A stretch of DNA of 64,000 nt from Mangrovibacterium sp041596335 (GCF_041596335.1 NZ_JBFHIT010000011.1:24293-88292), one strand, 5' to 3'; shown: positions 8,275 to 17,872, counted from the stretch's first letter. Translations and numbers: made by a program. The notes: generated by a model from the letters alone, not told the origin.

Positions 8275-9543
8275 TTAGCGGTTTCTTTGAAATCGGTTCT
8301 TCCCTGCCGGACGACTTCCACCCGATCGGTTTGTGGGCTTCGGTCGATAACCGGAACCACCTCGCCCCGACGAAGCTGGTTTGCGAACAACAAATTCTTC
8401 TTCTTCATCGTCCGGAAACGGATGATCCTGAACCACCGGAATTTCCTGTCTGATCAAGCGCTGAATATCGCGCAAATAGACACGTTCTTCTCCGTCGCAA
8501 AACGACAGAGCAGCACCACTTGAAACGGCACGTCCGGTGCGACCGATCCGATGCACATAGGTTTCAGGAATATTCGGAAGGTCGAAGTTAATTACCAACG
8601 ACAACTGCTCCACGTCAATTCCACGAGCGGCAATATCGGTTGCGATCAACACTTTAATCTTTCCATCTTTGAAGTCGCCCAATGCTTTTTGGCGGGCATT
8701 TTGCGACTTATTGCCATGAATGGCAGCCGACTTAATTCCAGCTTTTTCCAGCGAACGAACCACTTTATCGGCGCCGTGTTTTGTACGGGTAAAAACAATC
8801 ACCGAGTCATACGAAAGGCTTTCCAACAAGTGAACCAATAACTTGGCTTTCCATTTCTTGTTGACAAAATAAAGCGACTGCTCCACTTTTTCGGCTGTTG
8901 TTTGCTCTGGTTTAATTACCACCTTTTGCGGATCACCCAGAATTTTTCCGGACAATTCAACAATCGTAGGAGGCATGGTAGCCGAGAAAAACAGCGACTG
9001 TCGATTGTGCGGTAACTGAGCGATCAACTTTTTGATATCGTGTACAAAGCCCATATCCAGCATTCGGTCAGCTTCATCCAATACAAAATGGCGAAGCATC
9101 TTCAAGCTAATATAACCTTGATCCATCAAATCGAGCAAACGGCCAGGTGTGGCAATCAAAACATCGACCCCGCGCCGAAGCGCTTTCACTTGAGCTTCTT
9201 GTTTTACGCCACCAAAAATGACGGTATTACTAAGCCCGGTATATCGTCCGTAAGTATCGAAACTTTCGGCAATCTGAATGGCCAACTCTCGTGTTGGTGT
9301 TACCACCAATGCCCTTATTTTGCGTGGCCCTTTAGTTTGAGGGCGGTCTTCTGCCAATTGCTGCAGTATCGGAATCGCAAATGCTGCGGTTTTCCCGGTT
9401 CCGGTTTGCGCCGATCCCAGCAGGTCGTGTCCGTTAAGCAAAATGGGAATTGATTGTTCCTGAATAGGAGTTGGATTGGTGTAGCCCTCGTCTGCGAGCG
9501 CTTTACAAATGGAATCACAGATTCCTAAATCGTTAAAAGTCAT
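8275..9543 (-). CDS. rhlE: DEAD-box RNA helicase, RhlE type
   Basis: This 422-residue ATP-dependent RNA helicase has all the core motifs: Q motif NPTPIQEQSIP, Walker A AQTGTGKT, PTRELAIQ, DEADRMLDMG, SATMP and HRIGRTGRA. A basic, glycine-rich tail from about residue 380 (KPASSGRGGSGYRPKPTNRS) is typical of RhlE proteins and probably binds RNA. The family remodels rRNA and mRNA structures in ribosome assembly and decay. A second DEAD-box helicase lies at 23198 in this window. A TATCTTTA sequence about 18 bp upstream is a near match to the promoter box. Confidence 0.95.
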   Translation of the reverse strand: MTFNDLGICDSICKALADEGYTNPTPIQEQSIPILLNGHDLLGSAQTGTGKTAAFAIPILQQLAEDRPQTKGPRKIRALVVTPTRELAIQIAESFDTYGRYTGLSNTVIFGGVKQEAQVKALRRGVDVLIATPGRLLDLMDQGYISLKMLRHFVLDEADRMLDMGFVHDIKKLIAQLPHNRQSLFFSATMPPTIVELSGKILGDPQKVVIKPEQTTAEKVEQSLYFVNKKWKAKLLVHLLESLSYDSVIVFTRTKHGADKVVRSLEKAGIKSAAIHGNKSQNARQKALGDFKDGKIKVLIATDIAARGIDVEQLSLVINFDLPNIPETYVHRIGRTGRAVSSGAALSFCDGEERVYLRDIQRLIRQEIPVVQDHPFPDDEEEEFVVRKPASSGRGGSGYRPKPTNRSGGSRPAGKNRFQRNR

Positions 9544-9678
9544 CTAATAAATTAAGACCGTAAAGATAGATTAATAATTTGGATAAAACAGCACCGACGC
9601 CATCAGCGCAAATATCACTCATAATGTGCAACTTACACCGAAACAGAAGCAATACAAGAACGCTACAAACACCGAAAG

Positions 9679-10341
9679 CTACCAAACAACCGGCGAAAGT
9701 TGATGAGAAATCAGGAAATCGTTGGCTTTGCTAAAATGCTTATTGCCAAAAAAACCACGACTTGCCGACAGAGGCGAAGGATGCACCGACGTGAGCACGA
9801 GATGTTTACTGCGATCGATAAATTCGCCTTTACGAATGGCATAGTTTCCCCACAGGATAAAAACCACGTGATCCTTTTGTGCATTAATTTGATGAATCAC
9901 CGCATCAGTAAATTCTTCCCAGCCTTTTTTCTGGTGAGATCCGGCATTTTGTGCCCGAACGGTCAGGGTTGCATTTAGCAACAAAACACCTTGTTTTGCC
10001 CAATCGGTAAGATTCCCGGAACCTGGAACTTCCTTGCCAATATCACCTTTCAACTCTTTGAAAATATTGCGCAAACTTGGAGGGAAATCGATGCCTTCGT
10101 TCACTGAAAAACACAATCCATGGGCCTGTCCGGGACCATGATAAGGATCTTGCCCCAGAATTACAACCTTCAATTGGCTAAAAGGACATTGATCGAACGC
10201 GTTAAAAATGAGCTTGGCTGGCGGATAAACCGTATATTCACGATATTCACGATGAACAAATTCAGTTAATTTATCAAAATAAGGCTTTTCAAATTCATCC
10301 CTTAAAATGGCTTTCCAGCTTTCGTCTATTTTTACATCCAT
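9679..10341 (-). CDS. ung: Uracil-DNA glycosylase
   Basis: The 220-residue family 1 enzyme carries the water-activating motif GQDPYHGPGQAHGLCFS, with the catalytic Asp, and the leucine-loop motif HPSPLSASRGFFG, with the catalytic His. It excises uracil from DNA and starts base-excision repair. The length matches bacterial Ung. It stands alone, with 154 bp to ruvC downstream and 135 bp to the helicase gene on its other side. Confidence 0.97.
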   Translation of the reverse strand: MDVKIDESWKAILRDEFEKPYFDKLTEFVHREYREYTVYPPAKLIFNAFDQCPFSQLKVVILGQDPYHGPGQAHGLCFSVNEGIDFPPSLRNIFKELKGDIGKEVPGSGNLTDWAKQGVLLLNATLTVRAQNAGSHQKKGWEEFTDAVIHQINAQKDHVVFILWGNYAIRKGEFIDRSKHLVLTSVHPSPLSASRGFFGNKHFSKANDFLISHQLSPVVW

Positions 10342-10494
10342 CGGTGATTGCTTTTCTTTTGAGAGGGGCTAAAATAATTGAATTCAGTTGAAATGCCAAA
10401 GAACACGCAAGCCTGAATCGCGAATGAAGGATCTGCAACTTTCCTGAAGTACTACCGCTGTTCGGCTTAGTTTGATAAGTACAAAAAAAAACGC

Positions 10495-11049
10495 CTACTT
10501 CACTCTTCCCGGGTTCTTCTTTACAAAATCGCCCCAGCCCTTGTATCCGGCTTTCGAGACCGGATTCTTCATTTGCAGATAGTGACAGATGGCTACCGCA
10601 AGGGCATCGGTGGCATCCAGCTCCAGAGGAAGATCGTCAACCTTCAGCATATTTTTCAGGAAATAGGCCACCTGCTCTTTTGCTGCCCGCCCCATTCCGG
10701 TTATCGCCTGTTTCACTTTTAGCGGGGCATATTCAAACACCGGAATATCACGCTGCAAGGCCAGCCCCATAACAATCCCCTGGGCGCGTCCCAACTTCAA
10801 CATGGCCTGAATGTCTTTCCCATAAAATGGAGATTCAATCGCCAGCTCGTCGGGCTTAAATTCATCAATCAAAGCCTGAGTGCGAATGAAAATATGTTTT
10901 AATCGCAGGTAGTGGTTATTATAGCCCGCCGTTTTAACCACTCCAACATGACGAATACGAGGGGTATTATCCTTAATTTCGATCAATCCGTAGCCCATCA
11001 CAACAGTTCCCGGGTCGATTCCTAAGATCAATTTTCCTTCTAAACTCAT
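10495..11049 (-). CDS. ruvC: Holliday junction endonuclease RuvC
   Basis: The 184-residue RNase H-fold resolvase has the four acidic metal ligands in their usual places: LGIDPGT (first Asp), LAIESPFYGK (Glu) and ELDATDALAVAICH (two Asp). It cuts Holliday junctions delivered by RuvAB during recombinational repair. It is the last gene of a three-gene run: TPR protein, DMT transporter, ruvC, with 3 bp between the transporter stop and the ruvC start. Co-transcription with these unrelated genes is likely. Confidence 0.96.
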   Translation of the reverse strand: MSLEGKLILGIDPGTVVMGYGLIEIKDNTPRIRHVGVVKTAGYNNHYLRLKHIFIRTQALIDEFKPDELAIESPFYGKDIQAMLKLGRAQGIVMGLALQRDIPVFEYAPLKVKQAITGMGRAAKEQVAYFLKNMLKVDDLPLELDATDALAVAICHYLQMKNPVSKAGYKGWGDFVKKNPGRVK

Positions 11050-11052
11050 GAA

Positions 11053-11982
11053 TTAATTTTTCAGTTGAAATGACAACAGGCCACGCAAAAATTTCGGAAA
11101 ACGAAGTCTGACTTGTTGGATCAGAATGCCTAAAATTATAAAACTTAAGCCAATAAAGGTGGTTGTATAAATCGTTTCGTGTAAAATGAAATAAATAAAC
11201 ACCAGCGATATAAATGGAGACAAGAACACAAAATTTCCGATAACCGCGTTGTTTACACTTTTATGCAAGGCGTAAATCCAGAGGATATAAGTTACCCCTA
11301 ATTCGAATAAACCGACATAAACAGCGGCCCAAAATGATTGGCCGGTCCACGAAATATGAAAGGCACCGGGCTCGAAAAAGCTATAAGCGACCAAGAACAC
11401 CAAACCGAAAATAAAATTCCAGGAAAGAACCACCAGTCGGTCGCGGGTATCGCGGGTACTAAAAATCCAATATAACGACCAAACCACGCTGCTTCCCAAA
11501 GCGAGCAAAGCGCCCAACGTGTTTGTCCGGGCAAAACCTTCGACCCCACCCTGCGACGAAATAAACACCACCCCCGCAAAACTACAGCAGATGGCCACCA
11601 AGTTTTTCCAGCTAAGCTTTTGCCCCAGCAACGGAACCGACAAAAGTGCCAGCGTAACCGGCCAAACCATATTCAAGGCTTGCGTAACTTGAGCCGGATT
11701 AAGCGAATAGGCTTTGAATAATAGGAGATAGTATAGAAATGGATTCAAAAACCCCTGCATGGCCGAATGCCCCAACTGACTGGCAGAAATTTGCTTAAAT
11801 TCGCTCCACCTCCCGGTAACAAGAACTGCCGCCAGAAAGAAAATAAGCGATACAATTGCTGCTACGAATATGAGTTGAAAAGGGCTAAAATTTTGCAGCG
11901 CCAGTTTAAAGGCAGTGGCCACAGTCGACCAAAGCAAAACCGACAACAAAGCCAGCACAATCGCTGTTTTTTGGTTCTTCAT
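11053..11982 (-). CDS. EamA/DMT family transporter
   Basis: The 309-residue protein has about ten hydrophobic segments arranged as two EamA repeats (about residues 5-140 and 155-290), each with the conserved internal GxGL/GxxLI pattern. It begins KTAIVLALLSVLLWSTVATAFKLAL, a typical start for drug/metabolite transporters. The substrate cannot be predicted; family members export amino acids or other small metabolites. Its ATG at 11982 directly abuts the stop of the TPR gene at 11983, and ruvC follows after 3 bp, indicating one transcript. Confidence 0.9.
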   Translation of the reverse strand: MKNQKTAIVLALLSVLLWSTVATAFKLALQNFSPFQLIFVAAIVSLIFFLAAVLVTGRWSEFKQISASQLGHSAMQGFLNPFLYYLLLFKAYSLNPAQVTQALNMVWPVTLALLSVPLLGQKLSWKNLVAICCSFAGVVFISSQGGVEGFARTNTLGALLALGSSVVWSLYWIFSTRDTRDRLVVLSWNFIFGLVFLVAYSFFEPGAFHISWTGQSFWAAVYVGLFELGVTYILWIYALHKSVNNAVIGNFVFLSPFISLVFIYFILHETIYTTTFIGLSFIILGILIQQVRLRFPKFLRGLLSFQLKN

Positions 11983-13857
11983 TTAATTCAGGTTTTCAGT
12001 TGAAGGAGTGACCTCCTGCGGCCGATCATCGAAATCGCCACGCAGTTGCCTGTACCAATCGCGCGCCTGCGACACATGCACGCTCCCCGGATGCTGCTCC
12101 AAAAGTTTTAAATAATACGCTTTTGCTTGCTCCTGGTTATTCAATTTTGTTCGGTACAAATTTCCAAGTTCCAGCATCGCGTCGTCAGCCAACAAATCAT
12201 ACGGAAATTCAGTCACTATTTTTTCAAGTTGAGCCGCTGCCTCAATCCAATTTCCTTTCGATTTTAAAACCGCGGCTTTCCGGTAATAAATGTCGTCCTG
12301 CAAACTATGAAAGGGGTATTGCTTTTGCAGGCTATCAAGCATAGCCCAAGCGGCTTCCGGTTGATTTCTGAACTGCATCAAATCGGCTTCTGCAAACAGC
12401 TGCAACGGCACACTAGTGGTATCCAGATTCAGGTTGTTCCCAATAAAAAGCGAAAGCTCCATCGCATCGTTGGCAATCAGTTTCGACGTACTGGCTTTTA
12501 GGACATCCAATTGTGCTTTGGCCCACGACAACTCGCCCATATAGTAGCCAAGCCGGGCTTTTTTCATTTTAACCTCGTCACCCAGCTCATTGGTTTTATT
12601 GGCTTCAATTACTTGCGAATACACCAAAATAGCCTCCCACATATCACCTTTAAAAACCTGCACATCGGCCAAGTCGACTTTCAGTTCGTCAATCTCAAGT
12701 GGAGTCAAACGGGGAATTTCGATGGCTTTTTCTGCCATCAATATCGCGTCATCCGGCCGGTTTAGGTTGAAGGCCAACAGATGGACAAAATCGCGTATCA
12801 GCACCTGAGTTTCGGCTACAAAACCCAACTCGTTGAAACAAACTTCGAACTGTTTTTGCAACTCCAACGGCTCCAGCGCCTGTTTCGGATCAGTCGTAAA
12901 CTGTTGATATAGCAAATCCATGCGCACCAGTTTGGCCTGATAGAAATAAGGATTCTTCTCTCCCTTCGCGATCAGGTAATCGTAAGCCTTCAGAGCCTCT
13001 TCAAAATGCTCATTCCGAGCCGCGATTCGAGCCAGCTCCATAATCATGGGCGACTCATCGATCCCTCGTTTGTCGAGCGAAATCTGCTGACGCAACGCCT
13101 GTGCATAATTTTTTTCCTGCATAAATAACCAAATCAGCAGCCGATTGTAGGCAACTGTCGATTGATCCTTTTGCATTCGCTGAATCAGCCGACCACGCAA
13201 CTGGTTGCGAAGCGAATTGTCAACATCCAGCCGAAATGCGCTTTGCAACGCACTTTCCATCCGGGCCAAGGTATTTTCGTCTTCCCGAATCATATCCAGA
13301 AAAACATCAAACATTTTGTGATAGTCGCGCTGATACAGATAAACCCGGCCCAATTCATATAAAAAACTCTCGCCCGGAATTTTCTGTGGTGCTTGCAAAT
13401 AAAGCTGTTCGGCATAGGCATATTCGCCCCGGGTAAGCAACGCGTTGGCCAAACGCGTATAGTCGGCTCGCGCAGGCAAAACAACGCTCACCGCCTGTTG
13501 AAGTTTCTCTTCAGCCTCGGCTATTTTATTCTGTTTTTTCAATAGCAGTCCCCACTGCACATACAAGGTTGCCTCGTTTTCATTTTTTCGAAGGGCTTTG
13601 CGGATGATTTTCTCCGCCGTTTCGTAATCGCCGGATTCGGTTAAACAAATCAGGTACAAATCGAAATAATAACTGCTGCTGGTTGCCTGATAAAGCTCGT
13701 CGTACAAAACAGCAGCCTTATCAAACTCTTTCGACTGGTAATACTGATTGGCCAGCTGAGCCTTGCTTGCGTCAGGAATTTGCTGCGCAAAAAGCAACTC
13801 CCCCGCCAACAAAAATCCTAAAACAAGAAGTAAACGTATGTACAGGTGCTGTTTCAT
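11983..13857 (-). CDS. Secreted tetratricopeptide-repeat protein
   Basis: This protein has about 624 residues and a Sec signal peptide (LLLVLGFLLAGELLFAQQ). The rest consists of degenerate TPR helices throughout, for example YYQSKEFDKAAVLYDELY, ALLTRGEYAYAEQLYLQA and ELGNLYRTKLNNQEQAKAY, with a C-terminal YbgF/BamD-like set near residues 500-600. It is probably a periplasmic scaffold. The start ATG at 13857 is preferred over TTG at 13866 because a TACTTTTG promoter box ends at that position. The predicted transcript would then be nearly leaderless. It heads the operon with the DMT transporter and ruvC. Confidence 0.85.
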   Translation of the reverse strand: MKQHLYIRLLLVLGFLLAGELLFAQQIPDASKAQLANQYYQSKEFDKAAVLYDELYQATSSSYYFDLYLICLTESGDYETAEKIIRKALRKNENEATLYVQWGLLLKKQNKIAEAEEKLQQAVSVVLPARADYTRLANALLTRGEYAYAEQLYLQAPQKIPGESFLYELGRVYLYQRDYHKMFDVFLDMIREDENTLARMESALQSAFRLDVDNSLRNQLRGRLIQRMQKDQSTVAYNRLLIWLFMQEKNYAQALRQQISLDKRGIDESPMIMELARIAARNEHFEEALKAYDYLIAKGEKNPYFYQAKLVRMDLLYQQFTTDPKQALEPLELQKQFEVCFNELGFVAETQVLIRDFVHLLAFNLNRPDDAILMAEKAIEIPRLTPLEIDELKVDLADVQVFKGDMWEAILVYSQVIEANKTNELGDEVKMKKARLGYYMGELSWAKAQLDVLKASTSKLIANDAMELSLFIGNNLNLDTTSVPLQLFAEADLMQFRNQPEAAWAMLDSLQKQYPFHSLQDDIYYRKAAVLKSKGNWIEAAAQLEKIVTEFPYDLLADDAMLELGNLYRTKLNNQEQAKAYYLKLLEQHPGSVHVSQARDWYRQLRGDFDDRPQEVTPSTENLN

Positions 13858-13863
13858 CTTGTG

Positions 13864-13871
13864 CAAAAGTA
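13864..13871 (-). promoter_or_regulatory. Bacteroidota -7 promoter box (TACTTTTG) of the TPR operon
   Basis: TACTTTTG on the minus strand ends 6 bp before the ATG at 13857. If this box is used, transcription starts within a few bases of the start codon. Confidence 0.55.
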
Positions 13872-14058
13872 ATAATATGAATGAACCAATTTTCCTTTCA
13901 TTTCATTTTAGAAAACCATTAGCCTAAATTAGCGAATTGCCAATAAGCCTTCGCCCGGATTTTAACTAATTTTAAATTGAAAGTAGCAGGATGAAGTTGA
14001 TAATCATAAGCGGAAACGGGAAGAAATGACTATTTTTACCCGAAATAATCAAAAAACG

Positions 14059-14922
14059 ATGAGCGACGAAATGCAGCCCCGTCCACGTTTACCGCGCTGG
14101 ATGAAAATGAACATGCCGAAAGGAGAATCGTATTCAAAAGTGAAAAACCTGGTCGGCAAACATGGCCTGCACACGATTTGCAGTAGCGGCAACTGCCCGA
14201 ATATTGGAGAATGCTGGAACCGGGGAACGGCGACGTTTATGATTCTGGGTGAAATTTGCACCCGCAATTGTAAATTCTGTGGCGTGAAAACCGGAAAACC
14301 CCTCCCCGTTGACCCCCATGAACCCAAGCGCGTTGCCCAATCGATCCGGATTATGGAGCTGAAACATGCAGTGGTTACGTCGGTAGACCGCGACGACTTG
14401 CCCGACCTCGGTGCTTCAGCCTGGGTGGAAACCATCAATGAAATTAAAGCGGAAAACCCCAACACCAAACTGGAAGTTCTGATTCCCGATTTTCAGGGGC
14501 GAGAAGAATTGATACAACAAATTACAGCCGCCCGTCCCGAAGTTGTTTCGCACAATCTGGAAACAGTTGAACGACTAACACCGCAAATCCGAAGTGTCGC
14601 TAAATATCGCCAAAGCCTTGAGGTACTGCGCACCATTGCCGAAAGCGGGCTGGCAGCAAAATCGGGCATTATGCTGGGGCTGGGCGAAACCGAAGAGGAA
14701 GTGTTGCAAACCATGGACGATTTACTCGAAGTGGGTTGTCGGGTCGTAACAATCGGGCAATACCTGGCACCAACAACAGGCCACATTCCGGTTGTCGCCT
14801 ACATTCAACCCGAACAATTTGAAAAATACCGAACAATTGGACTCGCAAAGGGTTTTTCTTTCGTTGAAAGCAGTCCGCTGGTTCGTTCGAGTTATCGCGC
14901 TGAGCTGCATGCCGGAGCATAG
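14059..14922 (+). CDS. lipA: Lipoyl synthase
   Basis: LipA is a radical-SAM enzyme that inserts two sulfurs into octanoyl chains on carrier proteins. The radical-SAM cluster motif CTRNCKFCGV is present. The auxiliary-cluster cysteines are in CSSGNCPNIGECW, and the essential C-terminal serine is in VRSSYRAE. The protein is 287 residues from ATG 14059 (MSDEMQPRPRLP). An in-frame ATG at 14026 is rejected as a start because a TATTTTTA promoter-like sequence overlaps it. lipB follows 132 bp downstream on the same strand, and the H-protein substrate gene gcvH is at 54392. Confidence 0.96.
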   Translation: MSDEMQPRPRLPRWMKMNMPKGESYSKVKNLVGKHGLHTICSSGNCPNIGECWNRGTATFMILGEICTRNCKFCGVKTGKPLPVDPHEPKRVAQSIRIMELKHAVVTSVDRDDLPDLGASAWVETINEIKAENPNTKLEVLIPDFQGREELIQQITAARPEVVSHNLETVERLTPQIRSVAKYRQSLEVLRTIAESGLAAKSGIMLGLGETEEEVLQTMDDLLEVGCRVVTIGQYLAPTTGHIPVVAYIQPEQFEKYRTIGLAKGFSFVESSPLVRSSYRAELHAGA

Positions 14923-15054
14923 TCGCAACAATAAAAGCACACATCGTTCGGAAGAAAACCAATAAAAGTTGACTGCCCATCTCCGAGCTTTTAACGACTC
15001 GCGTTTCCCGGCGTTTGAATTTTGAAATCATTTAATTTGGAACTTTAACAACCT

Positions 15055-15723
15055 ATGGCACAATTTACATACGAAGATGTTGGTCTGAAAGACTATAAAG
15101 AATGCTGGGATTATCAGGAACAAATTCTGGCTGACGTTCAGACTGAAAAGAAAGTCAAAAACGGCCCGACGGCACTAAATCGCTTTTTGCTGGTTGAGCA
15201 CCCTCATGTATACACGCTGGGGAAAAGTGGCGATGAACACAACCTGCTTGTCCATGGCGAATTTTTAAAAAAAATCGACGCCACGTTCTATAAAATCAAT
15301 CGGGGCGGCGATATCACCTACCACGGACCGGGGCAGTTGGTCGGCTATCCAATTATCGATCTGGAATATTTCAAAATTGGGGTACGCGAGTATATTGAAA
15401 AAATGGAAGATGCCATTATCGCCACATTGGCCCACTACGGCATCACCGGAGGCCGAAACCCCGGTGCTACAGGCGTTTGGTTAGACAGCGACATTCCGGC
15501 AAAAGCCCGCAAAATTTGCGCAATTGGTGTTCGTGTGAGCCGCTACGTTACCATGCATGGTTTTGCCCTCAATGTAAACACCGACATGCGCTATTTCAGC
15601 TACATCAATCCTTGCGGATTTCTCACCTACGGGGTCACTTCGCTCGAACGCGAACTGGGCCGCAAAATGGATATGCAAGAGGTGAAAGAAATTGTGAAAG
15701 CAAAATTCAACGAACTCTACTAA
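15055..15723 (+). CDS. lipB: Octanoyl-ACP:protein octanoyltransferase
   Basis: LipB moves octanoate from acyl-ACP to lipoyl domains, giving LipA its substrate. The 222-residue protein has the family core RGGDITYHGPGQLVGYPI, the catalytic lysine in ARKICAIGVRVSRYVTMHG and the catalytic cysteine in YINPCGF. It lies behind lipA on the same strand and before the mutarotase gene (34 bp gap). Together with LipA it forms the complete endogenous lipoylation pathway. Confidence 0.97.
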   Translation: MAQFTYEDVGLKDYKECWDYQEQILADVQTEKKVKNGPTALNRFLLVEHPHVYTLGKSGDEHNLLVHGEFLKKIDATFYKINRGGDITYHGPGQLVGYPIIDLEYFKIGVREYIEKMEDAIIATLAHYGITGGRNPGATGVWLDSDIPAKARKICAIGVRVSRYVTMHGFALNVNTDMRYFSYINPCGFLTYGVTSLERELGRKMDMQEVKEIVKAKFNELY

Positions 15724-15757
15724 ATACCAAATAACCAAAAATCAAATTTCAAATCGT

Positions 15758-16660
15758 ATGATAGATACCGACGAATTAGACGATCAGTTTGGAATTGAAG
15801 GCGAAGTTGGCTTCATGGAAATGGACGGCGACCTGGTTTTCATCAATGTATCGAATAAATATGCCGATGCCGACATTTGTTTGTATGGCGCCCATGTTAC
15901 CAGTTTCCGGCCGGTGCGAACCATGGAGATGCTTTACATGAGCCCGGAAACCAGTTACGAAGTTGGCAAGCCTATTCGGGGAGGAATTCCGGTTTGTTTC
16001 CCTTGGTTTGGTCCGCACAAAACCGACAGCAACCTACCGCAACACGGATTCGGACGCCTAATGTATTGGAATGTGCTAAGCACTGCCAGTCTCCCCAATG
16101 GCGAAACTGAAATTAAATTAGGCTTGAACTCCTCGGAAGAAACCAAAGCTTTTTGGCCGTTCGATTTTGAAGCCGTTCTAAACATGGTCATCGGTGCAAA
16201 AATGACCGTTTCACTGGAAGTGAAGAACAGCTCAACAGAGAGCTTCAGCTACACCTGCGCGTTGCACAGCTATTTCGCCGTGTCTGATCTGGCCCACATT
16301 CAGATTGAAGGCTTGCAAGGCCTCACGTATTTCAACCAGCTGACTGGCAACAACGACCAGCAAAACGAAGAGATTCTGCACGTTAACGAGGGGCTGACAC
16401 GCCACTACCTGGACACAGAATCGGCAGTTGTACTGGCCGACGAAGCCTACCGTCGCCGCATAAAGATTGAAAAATCGGGCAGCAAGGTAACGACCGTCTG
16501 GAATCCGGGAGAAGCGGCCTGTGCCGGTATTGGCGACATTCCGGACGATGGGTTTGCGAACTTCGTTTGTATTGAAGCAACCAATGCCTTCAATTTCCCA
16601 ATCACATTGGCTGCAGGCGAAAGTTTCACAACTACCCAGATTTTCGGTTTGGAGAACTAA
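15758..16660 (+). CDS. D-hexose-6-phosphate mutarotase (aldose 1-epimerase family)
   Basis: This 300-residue beta-sandwich protein belongs to the YeaD-like mutarotases, which interconvert alpha and beta anomers of hexose 6-phosphates. Landmarks are DADICLYGAHVTSFRP, the phosphate-binding PIRGGIPVCFPWFGPH, HGFGR with a conserved His, and the SYTCALHSYFAVSDL segment with the second His. The acid/base Glu is probably in CIEATNAF near the end. It follows lipB closely and is closed by a strong terminator. It may serve glycolysis or the glycogen genes at 27-37 kb, which is inference. Confidence 0.9.
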   Translation: MIDTDELDDQFGIEGEVGFMEMDGDLVFINVSNKYADADICLYGAHVTSFRPVRTMEMLYMSPETSYEVGKPIRGGIPVCFPWFGPHKTDSNLPQHGFGRLMYWNVLSTASLPNGETEIKLGLNSSEETKAFWPFDFEAVLNMVIGAKMTVSLEVKNSSTESFSYTCALHSYFAVSDLAHIQIEGLQGLTYFNQLTGNNDQQNEEILHVNEGLTRHYLDTESAVVLADEAYRRRIKIEKSGSKVTTVWNPGEAACAGIGDIPDDGFANFVCIEATNAFNFPITLAAGESFTTTQIFGLEN

Positions 16661-16675
16661 CTCAACAATCGCTAC

Positions 16676-16722
16676 AACATTGAAAAGCTCCAATCTATCT
16701 ATAGGTTGGAGCTTTTCAATGT
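16676..16722 (+). terminator. Rho-independent terminator after the mutarotase gene
   Basis: A perfect 18-bp stem, AACATTGAAAAGCTCCAA with its complement at 16705-16722, encloses a 11-base loop. This is one of the strongest hairpins in the window and ends the lipA-lipB-mutarotase run. Confidence 0.85.
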
Positions 16723-16831
16723 TAAAGAGTCGTATGAAATACGAAGAAAGCGAGAAATGCTCTGTCAATTTAAAGTTTTGTCGTTGCTTGTTTCACGATT
16801 CATCCTAATTTTACCAGCCTAAAACAGTGCT

Positions 16832-17479
16832 ATGAATATTTTTACAGATAAGGCCGTTGCCGATTCGTACGACGCGTATTACGAAACAGAGTTCGGGAAA
16901 CGGGTAGACGAGCTGGAGAAAGCTGCATTGACTGAGGTAATGCAAGGAATACCCCGCGGTAAAATGCTCGAGCTGGGTGCCGGAACCGGCCATTGGACGG
17001 AATTTTTCCTTGCTGAAGGTTTTTCGGTTACAGCCACCGATATTGCCGATACGATGTTTACACACGCCCGTCGTAAACTCGCCGGACGGGTTGAATTCCT
17101 GAAAGCAGACCTGATGAACCTTTCCTTTACCAGCGAATCTGTTGAGTCGATTTCGGTTGTGACAGCATTGGAGTTTTGCGACGATCAGATGCAGGCTTTT
17201 GCCAACATGTATCGGGTGTTGAAACCAAAAGGCTGGCTGATTGTGGGCTGCCTGAATGCCAACTCGGCTATGGGAAAAGCTAAAGCTGATGATCCGGTTT
17301 ATCGTCACGGTAACTTTATGACGAAAGCCGAATTGAACATGTACCTGGAAGGTTTCGGAACACCAAAGATTTTGGAATGCGTCCATTTGTCCGACAAACT
17401 GGAACTACTGGACGGAACGCCCGAAGCAGCGAACATACCCGGTGTTTTTATGGCTGCCTGTGTCCAAAAAGTCGACTAA
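16832..17479 (+). CDS. Class I SAM-dependent methyltransferase
   Basis: The 215-residue protein has the Rossmann methyltransferase fold. Motif I is MLELGAGTGHWT (about residues 47-58), the acidic end of strand 2 is VTATDIAD, and motif post-I includes VEFLKADLMNL and SISVVTALEFCDD. The C-terminal YRVLKPKGWLIVGCLN matches the usual motif of UbiE/Methyltransf_11 proteins. The substrate is unknown. The YkoF-like gene follows 69 bp later and may be co-transcribed. Confidence 0.85.
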   Translation: MNIFTDKAVADSYDAYYETEFGKRVDELEKAALTEVMQGIPRGKMLELGAGTGHWTEFFLAEGFSVTATDIADTMFTHARRKLAGRVEFLKADLMNLSFTSESVESISVVTALEFCDDQMQAFANMYRVLKPKGWLIVGCLNANSAMGKAKADDPVYRHGNFMTKAELNMYLEGFGTPKILECVHLSDKLELLDGTPEAANIPGVFMAACVQKVD

Positions 17480-17548
17480 ACCGTCGCAGGCTACCGACGC
17501 AATTCGGCCTTCGCTCCGGAACGTTTTCACAATAAAACCCGTTAAATC

Positions 17549-17800
17549 ATGCACATCACTGTTGAAATTAGCTACTACCCACTGCTTGAGCGTTATGAAG
17601 TACCGGTGAAAGAATTACTGGCTTTGCTGGAAAACCATCCCGAAGTGGAAGCCGAAGTTGGCGGCATGAGCACTTTGCTAGGCGGTGAATACAACGACGT
17701 GATGAACTTATTGACCACCAGCATGCGACAACTGATGCAAAGCTACCCGTCGGTCTTCAACCTGAAAATATCAAATTCCTGCGAACTGAAACAGCCCTAA
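17549..17800 (+). CDS. YkoF/MTH1187-like small protein
   Basis: This 83-residue protein begins MHITVEISYYPLLERYEVPVK and ends in VFNLKISNSC. The ferredoxin-like pattern (beta strand, PVKELLALLENHPEVEAEVG, then MSTLLGGEYNDVMNLLT) matches the single-domain MTH1187/YkoF superfamily. Members bind thiamine or related molecules in some organisms, but the ligand is not established for most. It follows a methyltransferase gene and is closed by a hairpin terminator. No thiamine genes are nearby, so the ligand is open. Confidence 0.7.
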   Translation: MHITVEISYYPLLERYEVPVKELLALLENHPEVEAEVGGMSTLLGGEYNDVMNLLTTSMRQLMQSYPSVFNLKISNSCELKQP

Positions 17801-17813
17801 CTAAAAAAGCAAA

Positions 17814-17834
17814 AAAGAGGCACTTGGCCTCTTT
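17814..17834. terminator. Bidirectional rho-independent terminator
   Basis: AAAGAGGC (17814-17821) pairs with GCCTCTTT (17827-17834) around ACTTG, with an A-tract on the left. It separates the convergent YkoF-like and purT genes. Confidence 0.75.
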
Positions 17835-17872
17835 CAATACGATTTAGATAAACGACAATCAAGGTTGTAAAA

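Noticed and set aside
9040..9453. Plus-strand open frame of 137 codons
   Set aside because: It is antisense to the RhlE helicase motifs.
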